Shown here one piece after another: positions 59,136 through 64,000 of a stretch of 64,000 nucleotides of DNA (position 1 is its first letter; every line of letters starts with the position of its first letter). Under the pieces are notes generated by a model that was not told where the DNA came from, searched no databases, and worked only from the letters and a program-made list of their open reading frames with translations. This stretch comes from Xanthobacter sp. NM-25 (GTDB lineage: Bacteria; Pseudomonadota; Alphaproteobacteria; Rhizobiales; Xanthobacteraceae). The stretch is taken from positions 1 to 64,000 of the forward strand of contig NZ_JACBFS010000002.1 of assembly GCF_022138605.1 (NCBI RefSeq). The letters run 5' to 3'. A program made the translations under genes and the position numbers.

Positions 59136-59726
59136 ATGACCCTCATCGCCTTTTCCAAGATCGCCTGGGCGGTCGGCGTCGCGGCCTGGTACGTGCTGCG
59201 CATCCCGTTCGAGCGCAAGGCGCGGCGCATGAAGGTGACCAATGCGGCCCACCGCAACGCCCGCGACATGACGCTGCTCACCATCTCCACCCTCGGCCTT
59301 GGGGTGACGCCGGCCATCTATGCCCTCACCGGCGTGCCGCGCTTCGCCTCCTATCCCATCACTTTGGTGCAGGTGGTGGCGGGGGTGGTGGTGTTCATCG
59401 CCGCGCTGTGGCTGTTCTGGCGCACCCACCGGGCCATCGGCCGCTATTGGTCGGTGACGCTGGAGATCAAGGAGAAGCACGAGCTCGTCACCACCGGCGT
59501 CTATGCCCAGGTGCGGCACCCCATGTACTCCGCCTTCTTCATGTGGGCGCTGGCGCAGGCCCTGCTGTTGCCCAACTGGATCGCCGGCCCGGCGGGCCTG
59601 GTGGGCTTCGGCATCCTGTTCTTCTTCCGCGTGGGCCGCGAGGAACAGATGATGCGGGAAGCCTTCGGCGCCGAATATGACGCCTATGTCCGCCGCACCA
59701 AACGGATCATTCCCGGCATCTATTGA
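59136..59726 (+). CDS. Isoprenylcysteine carboxyl methyltransferase-like membrane protein
   Basis: A 196-residue membrane protein with about four or five hydrophobic segments. The C-terminal half has the ICMT/PEMT pattern: VTTGVYAQVRHPMYSAFFMW followed by GREEQMMREAFGAEYDAYVR, which in ICMT and phospholipid methyltransferases shapes the SAM pocket. Bacteria lack prenylated CaaX substrates, so a lipid or small isoprenoid is a more likely substrate. It lies 7 bases after the lipase-like gene. A repeat array begins directly at its stop codon. Confidence 0.88.
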   Translation: MTLIAFSKIAWAVGVAAWYVLRIPFERKARRMKVTNAAHRNARDMTLLTISTLGLGVTPAIYALTGVPRFASYPITLVQVVAGVVVFIAALWLFWRTHRAIGRYWSVTLEIKEKHELVTTGVYAQVRHPMYSAFFMWALAQALLLPNWIAGPAGLVGFGILFFFRVGREEQMMREAFGAEYDAYVRRTKRIIPGIY

Positions 59727-60112
59727 GAACAAAGCGCGGTCCGGGCGCCGCCCGCGATTCGGACCGCTTGTGTTCCCTTGTGCGAGAATACCCGCCGGCA
59801 CGCCTGTGCCAGAATGGGACAGCGCAAGTCCCAAGAACAAAGCGCGTCTGGCGGGCCACAAGCGATTCGGACACCCTGTGTTCCCGCTTCAATCCGCGCG
59901 ACGCCGGAAGGTGTCCCGATCCGGCACAGGTGCGAGGGGAAAGGCGGAACCGGGCGCTGGAAGCGATTCGCGCCCGGTCTGTTCCCGGTCCGGCCGCTGC
60001 GATCAGCCGGCCTGTCTCAAGATGGGACAGGCCGCGCATACCCACTCAACGGACCAGATGCAGAACAAGGCGCGCGCCGCGATTCGGACACGGCCTGTTC
60101 CCGGTCCCGTCC
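59727..60112. repeat. Degenerate interspersed repeat array
   Basis: Four related 50-base units: 59727-59777, 59835-59885, about 59939-59985 (decayed) and 60063-60112. Each runs GAACAA(A/G)GCGCG, about 13-20 variable bases, GCGATTCGGAC, 5-8 bases, TGTTCCC; the GAACA and TGTTC ends are inverted. Between units lies a second motif, ATGGGACAG (59814, 60022), with an inverted relative near 59911. No gene fits the stretch. Confidence 0.7.
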
Positions 60113-60135
60113 CACGGCGTCCCGAAACGGGACGC

Positions 60136-60426
60136 TCAGCGCTCCGGATCGAGGGGGGCGAGGCCGGCCGGCTGGCCTTCGGCATCGCGAGTGATGGTCT
60201 CCACCCGGGCCTCGGCCTGCTTGAGCAGCGCCTCGCAGCGGGCTTTCAGGGCCTCGCCGCGCTCATAGATGGCGATGGATTCCTCCAGCGGCACGTTGCC
60301 CTTCTCCAGGCTGGTCACGATGGTTTCCAGCTCCGCCAGGGCCTGCTCGAAGGAGAGCCCCGCCACATCGGCCGCTTTCGCGCCCTTGGCGCCCTTCGCC
60401 GGTGCGCTTGTTCCTGCCTCGCTCAT
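60136..60426 (-). CDS. xseB: Exodeoxyribonuclease VII small subunit
   Basis: A 96-residue protein with the XseB core LSFEQALAELETIVTSLEKG followed by NVPLEESIAIYERGEALKARC, which forms the helical hairpin that binds XseA. The N-terminal Ala/Lys/Gly stretch (SAPAKGAKGAKAAD) and the C-terminal tail are variable. With XseA it degrades single-stranded DNA. The start region is exactly duplicated (17 bp), placing a six-codon reading frame in front of the start. XseA is not encoded in the window. Confidence 0.93.
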   Translation of the reverse strand: MSEAGTSAPAKGAKGAKAADVAGLSFEQALAELETIVTSLEKGNVPLEESIAIYERGEALKARCEALLKQAEARVETITRDAEGQPAGLAPLDPER

Positions 60427-60443
60427 GTTCCTGCCTCGCTCAT
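60410..60443 (-). repeat. 17-bp tandem duplication covering the xseB start, creating a mini-frame
   Basis: ATGAGCGAGGCAGGAAC occurs twice head to tail (minus strand 60443-60427 and 60426-60410). The upstream copy opens a six-codon frame (MSEAGT, 60443-60423) whose TGA overlaps the xseB ATG (ATGA). This could couple or dampen xseB translation. Confidence 0.85.
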
Positions 60444-60551
60444 GGCCGTCTCCCGTGATTCCGTGGCGCCACCATAGCGGAGGCGCGGGCGCCCCTTGAA
60501 GTGCGAGGGGTGGCCCTCACCGCGCCCCTTTGCTAGAAGCGCGCCAATCAG

Positions 60552-61733
60552 ATGGAAACTCGACCCATGTCCGCCGCGGCCCCCGCGCCCCTTTCCGCGC
60601 ACGATCCCCGCATTCTCGAAGAGGCGCTCATCGCCCGCTTCGATGCGGCCGGATACACGCGCCTCGATCCGCCGATCCTCCAACCCGCCGACGTTTTCCT
60701 GGATCTCTCCGGAGAATCCATCCGGCGCCGCATGTTCCTGACGGCGGATGCGGAAGGCCACGAACTGTGTCTGAGGCCGGATCTCACCATTCCGGTGGCC
60801 CGCGCCGTTCTGGCCGATCAGGTGCCGATGCCGGCTGCGGTGAGCTATCTCGGCCCGGTGTTCCGCTTCCGCGGAGAGGGATCCGGCGAGTTCCGCCAGG
60901 CGGGTGTGGAATCCTTCGGCCGCGCCGACATCGAGGCGGCCGATGCGGAGATCCTCTCCCTCGGCCTCGACGTATGCGCCCTTTACGGGGTGGAACGGCC
61001 GGAGATCCGGCTCGGCGACGTGGGCCTGTTCGCCGCGCTTCTGGAGGCCCTGCCCCTCGCCCCCGCCCTGCGCCGGCGGCTCCTGAAGGATTTCGGCCAG
61101 GGCCGGCTCGACACCGAGATGCCCCGCGCCGCGCCGGCGCCCTCCCCGGCGGCGGCCCATTCCGGCGTGCTGGCAGCGCTGGCCGGCGCCGACCCGGCAG
61201 CCGCCAAGGCCCTCATCACCGATCTGTTGTCCATCGCCGGCATCACCACGGTGGGCGGGCGCTCGGTCTCGGAAATCGCCGCGCGCTTCCTGGAGCAGGC
61301 CTCCCTCGACGCCGGCGGTGGCCTGTCCGACGAGACGGCGGCGATCCTGACGCGCTATCTGGCCATCCGCGGCCAGCCCGAGGTCGCCTCCGCGCAGATG
61401 CGCGCGCTGGCGACAGAGGCCGGCATCGACCTTGGTGGTGCCCTCGACCTGTTCGACCGGCGCACCGGTTTCCTCACCGCCCACAACGTGCATCTCGCCG
61501 ACGTGGCCTTCTCCACCGCCTTCGGCCGGCCGCTCGATTATTACAGCGGCATGGTGTTCGAGCTGCACGCCCCTGGTGGCGGCGCGCCCGGCCCGCTGGT
61601 GGCGGGCGGGCGCTATGACCGGCTTTTGTCGCGCCTCGGCGCCGAAACCTGCGTGCCTGCCGTCGGCCTCGCCGCCTGGGTGGAGCGGCTCGCGGCGGTG
61701 GATGGCTTCAACACCAGCGGGCTTTCCCGATGA
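60552..61733 (+). CDS. hisZ: ATP phosphoribosyltransferase regulatory subunit
   Basis: A 393-residue HisRS-like protein. Class II synthetase-type motifs appear (FLTADAEGHELCLRPDLTIP, FRQAGVESFGRADIEAADAE, RPLDYYSGMVFELHAPGG) but the HisRS anticodon domain is missing, so it is the HisZ regulator rather than a synthetase. Its stop overlaps the hisG start, which confirms the pairing. HisZ with HisG forms the first enzyme of histidine synthesis and gives feedback control. The start may also be the ATG five codons later. Confidence 0.93.
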   Translation: METRPMSAAAPAPLSAHDPRILEEALIARFDAAGYTRLDPPILQPADVFLDLSGESIRRRMFLTADAEGHELCLRPDLTIPVARAVLADQVPMPAAVSYLGPVFRFRGEGSGEFRQAGVESFGRADIEAADAEILSLGLDVCALYGVERPEIRLGDVGLFAALLEALPLAPALRRRLLKDFGQGRLDTEMPRAAPAPSPAAAHSGVLAALAGADPAAAKALITDLLSIAGITTVGGRSVSEIAARFLEQASLDAGGGLSDETAAILTRYLAIRGQPEVASAQMRALATEAGIDLGGALDLFDRRTGFLTAHNVHLADVAFSTAFGRPLDYYSGMVFELHAPGGGAPGPLVAGGRYDRLLSRLGAETCVPAVGLAAWVERLAAVDGFNTSGLSR

Positions 61734-62728
61734 CCCCTGCAAACCCGCTCATCCTCGCCGTCCCTTCCAAGGGCCGCCTGCAGGAGAATGTGCACGCCTT
61801 CTTCGCCCGCGCCGGCATGGCGCTGACGCAAGCCCGCGGCGCCCGCGACTATCGCGGCGCCCTCCGCGGCGTGGAGAATGTGGAAGTCGCCTATCTCTCG
61901 GCCTCCGAGATCGCCGCCGCCCTCGCCTCCGGCGCCGCCCATCTGGGCGTGACCGGCGAAGATCTGGTGCGCGAGAACATCGTGGACGCCGACGCCCGGG
62001 TAGCGCTCCTGGAAAAGCTGGGCTTCGGCTATGCCAATGTGGTGGTGGCGGTGCCGCAGGCCTGGATCGACGTGCGCACCATGGACGATCTCGACGACGT
62101 GGCGAGCCACTTTCATGGCCGCACCGGCCGGCGCATCCGGGTGGCGACCAAATATGTGAACCTCACCCGCAGCTTCTTCGCTCGCTCCGGCATCGTCGAT
62201 TACCGCATCGTCGAGAGCGCCGGCGCCACCGAGGGCACGCCGGCCGCCGGCAGCGCCGAGCTGATCGTCGACATCACCACCACCGGCGCGACCCTGGCCG
62301 CCAACGGCCTGAAAGTGGTGGATGACGGCATCATGCTGAAATCCGAGGCGAACCTCGTCGCCTCCCTGACCGCCGAATGGGACGCGGGCACGCGGGCCGC
62401 CGCCCGCGCCATGTTCGATCGGCTGGGCGCGGAGAAGCGCGCCCGCACCATGCGCGAGGTGCGCACCCGCTTCGCCAGCTGCGACATGTCGCTGGTGGAG
62501 GAAGCGGTGGCGCAGTTCCGCTGCGTGGCGCCGTTTGGCGGTCCCACCTCCTCCGGCATGCTGACCTTGCACTGCCCGCCCGACACCCTGCACGGCCTCG
62601 CCACCTTCCTGCGGACCCGCGGCGCGAGCATGGTGACGGTGGCCCCCATCGAATACGTCTTCGCCTCCGACAATCCCCTCTTCGAGGCGCTGGAAGCCCG
62701 GCTCGCTGGCGCCCGCACCGGCGCCTGA
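61730..62728 (+). CDS. hisG: ATP phosphoribosyltransferase catalytic subunit
   Basis: A 332-residue enzyme that joins ATP and PRPP, the committed step of histidine synthesis. PSKGRLQENVHAFFARAGMA opens the catalytic domain; GVTGEDLVRENIVDAD, KYVNLTRSFFARSGI and the PRPP loop ELIVDITTTGATLAANGLKV follow. It is longer than the short HisG of about 210-230 residues, with an added C-terminal region (from about 225), as in other rhizobial HisG that also have HisZ. ATG 61730 overlaps the hisZ stop (ATGA). Confidence 0.96.
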   Translation: MTPANPLILAVPSKGRLQENVHAFFARAGMALTQARGARDYRGALRGVENVEVAYLSASEIAAALASGAAHLGVTGEDLVRENIVDADARVALLEKLGFGYANVVVAVPQAWIDVRTMDDLDDVASHFHGRTGRRIRVATKYVNLTRSFFARSGIVDYRIVESAGATEGTPAAGSAELIVDITTTGATLAANGLKVVDDGIMLKSEANLVASLTAEWDAGTRAAARAMFDRLGAEKRARTMREVRTRFASCDMSLVEEAVAQFRCVAPFGGPTSSGMLTLHCPPDTLHGLATFLRTRGASMVTVAPIEYVFASDNPLFEALEARLAGARTGA

Positions 62729-62819
62729 GGCGGTTTGACACGAGGCGGTCGCGCGCGACCAGGTGCGCGGATGCGGCATTAATGCCATGCTCAAGCTTTG
62801 CATTTTGCCGAGCATTGCC

Positions 62820-63632
62820 ATGACATCGCATCCGTTTCCCTCCAGATCCTCCTGGCCGCGTCTTTTCGGTGCTTTTGCGGGCGGCGGGGGGATCGGCGCC
62901 CTGGGCGGGCTCATCGGGCTCGGCGGCGCCGAGTTCCGTCTGCCGCTGCTGATCGGCGCCTTCGGCTTCGATGCCCTGGCCGCGGTGATCCTCAACAAGG
63001 CCATGAGCCTCGTGGTGGTGGCTTCGGCCCTGCCGTTCCGCATGGCCGCGGTGCCGCTGGACGCGCTTGTGGGGAATTGGGGGATCATCGCCAATCTGCT
63101 GGCGGGCAGCCTGCTGGGGGCGTGGCTGGGGGCGGGCTGGGCCACCAAGCTCGCATCCCGCACCCTGTTCCGGGTCATCGCGGCGCTGCTGGTGGTCATC
63201 GCAGTGGTGCTGGTGACCCTGCATGATCCCGATGGCAGCGCGGCGCCATTCAGCGGCATGACACTGGTGGTTGCGGGCATCGCCGCCGGTTTCGTCATCG
63301 GCATCTTCGCGTCGCTGCTGGGGGTGGCCGGCGGCGAACTGCTGATCCCGACCCTGGTGCTGCTGTTCGGCGCCGACATCAAGCTCGCCGGCAGCCTGTC
63401 TCTCGCCATCAGCCTGCCCACCATGCTGGTGGGATTTGCCCGCTACAGCCAGGATCGTAGCTTCGCCGTGCTGGGTGAAAACAAGGCCTTCGTGGTTATG
63501 ATGGCGCTCGGCTCCATCATCGGCGCCTTCATCGGCGGACGGCTGCTGGGGCTCGTGCCCTCCGCCCTCCTGCTGCCGGCCCTCGGCCTCATCCTCTTGC
63601 TCTCCGCCATCAAAGTCTGGCGACACGCCTGA
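62820..63632 (+). CDS. TauE/SafE family sulfite/anion exporter
   Basis: A 270-residue membrane protein with about eight hydrophobic segments. The paired family pattern is visible: GALGGLIGLGGAEFRLPLLI in the first half and GIFASLLGVAGGELLIPTLV in the second, the inverted repeats of the DUF81 fold. These proteins export sulfite, sulfoacetate or related organic anions. The substrate here is unknown. Start at 62820 (MTSHPF) is chosen; 62787 (ATG) and 62763 (GTG) are alternatives. It follows hisG after about 90 bases. Confidence 0.88.
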   Translation: MTSHPFPSRSSWPRLFGAFAGGGGIGALGGLIGLGGAEFRLPLLIGAFGFDALAAVILNKAMSLVVVASALPFRMAAVPLDALVGNWGIIANLLAGSLLGAWLGAGWATKLASRTLFRVIAALLVVIAVVLVTLHDPDGSAAPFSGMTLVVAGIAAGFVIGIFASLLGVAGGELLIPTLVLLFGADIKLAGSLSLAISLPTMLVGFARYSQDRSFAVLGENKAFVVMMALGSIIGAFIGGRLLGLVPSALLLPALGLILLLSAIKVWRHA

Positions 63633-63750
63633 GGCGCGGGCCGGCTTTCCACGGCCACGATCGCGTCCTAGTCTCTGCGCCGAAACAGCATCGCGGGTTG
63701 CGCCCCTGGCGCCTCACCCCACACCCGCCGATGCCTCCGGGAGCCTTGTC

Positions 63751-64000
63751 ATGCGTGATGCCGAGCCGCAGCCCATTCGCCTTGCCGATTACCGCCCGCC
63801 CGAATGGCTCGTGGAGACCGTCAACCTGGATGTCGCGCTGCACCCCACCCAGACCCGCGTCACCGCCCGCCTCGCGCTCCGCCGTAACCCGGCGGGCACC
63901 GCCGATGCGCCGGTGGTGCTCGAAGGCGACGGTTTGACCCTGGTGCGGCTCGCCGTGGACGGCCAGGCGCTGGCCGGTTCCAGCTTTGAGGCGACGCCCG
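63751..64000 (+). CDS. pepN: Aminopeptidase N, 5' end (truncated by window edge)
   Basis: An open frame from ATG 63751 to the window end, 83 codons. It starts MRDAEPQPIRLADYRPPEWL followed by VETVNLDVALHPTQTRVTAR, the typical N-terminal beta domain of bacterial PepN (M1 family). The zinc site lies beyond the window. Upstream GGGAG is a plausible ribosome site. The protein would be a cytosolic broad-specificity aminopeptidase. Confidence 0.85.
   Translation, partial: MRDAEPQPIRLADYRPPEWLVETVNLDVALHPTQTRVTARLALRRNPAGTADAPVVLEGDGLTLVRLAVDGQALAGSSFEATP

Noticed and set aside
59727..60112. CRISPR array
   Set aside because: Only four units, degenerate and with internal variable parts and unequal spacing; no cas genes in the window.

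Overview
The window is about 64 kb of GC-rich, densely coded chromosome from an alphaproteobacterium, most likely of the order Hyphomicrobiales (Rhizobiales), near Xanthobacter/Azorhizobium or Rhodopseudomonas. This rests on gene content: a PccR-type propionate regulator, a HisZ/HisG pair, CimA, DUF2865 and YggT/DUF167 proteins, an Irr-box-like sequence, and CreA. The taxonomic call is an inference. I saw no prophage, insertion sequence, CRISPR array, rRNA or tRNA. Both ends cut a gene: malonyl-CoA decarboxylase on the left and aminopeptidase N on the right.

Left part (1-20.5 kb): after the malonyl-CoA decarboxylase tail comes a minus-strand set for a predicted peptide ligase/peptidase system (DUF2126-transglutaminase, circularly permuted ATP-grasp/alpha-E fusion, second transglutaminase). 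Then come an RND efflux pump with its lipoprotein adaptor, secA, a small exported protein, a YafK-like L,D-transpeptidase lipoprotein, accA and the yggT-DUF167 pair.

Iron/manganese block (20.8-29.4 kb): mntP sits behind a clear promoter and a yybP-ykoY (Mn2+) riboswitch. Next is a seven-gene plus-strand operon: tandem-domain FeoA, FeoB, a four-cysteine FeoC-like protein, an HMA_2-like small protein, two Gly/Pro/Tyr/Gln-rich proteins with a C-terminal hydrophobic segment, and an unusual P1B-type ATPase with Ser-Cys where Cys-Pro-Cys is expected. The layout recalls the fez operons that build iron-storing ferrosomes in Rhodopseudomonas palustris and others. The upstream region holds Irr-box-like and FNR/FixK-like sequences. 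A strong symmetric hairpin ends the operon against a convergent DoxX gene.

Middle (29.5-40.4 kb): cysS-GNAT-cimA, small exported proteins, creA, a Tat-exported TRAP solute-binding protein with no permease genes beside it, a DUF2865 protein, gltX, and a long SH3/collagen-like/Gln-rich repeat protein.

Propionate block (40.5-53.3 kb): pccR is divergent from pccB-pccA across an AT-rich palindrome. A CFA-synthase-like methyltransferase, mutA, mutB and an MBL-fold hydrolase follow. Together they carry propionyl-CoA via methylmalonyl-CoA to succinyl-CoA; no epimerase gene is in the window. REP-like hairpin elements fill several gaps here.

Right part (53.4-64 kb): dxs, a GT2 and a GT9 glycosyltransferase, a membrane lipase-like protein with an ICMT-like methyltransferase, a degenerate repeat array, xseB (start region duplicated), hisZ-hisG, a TauE/SafE exporter and the start of pepN.
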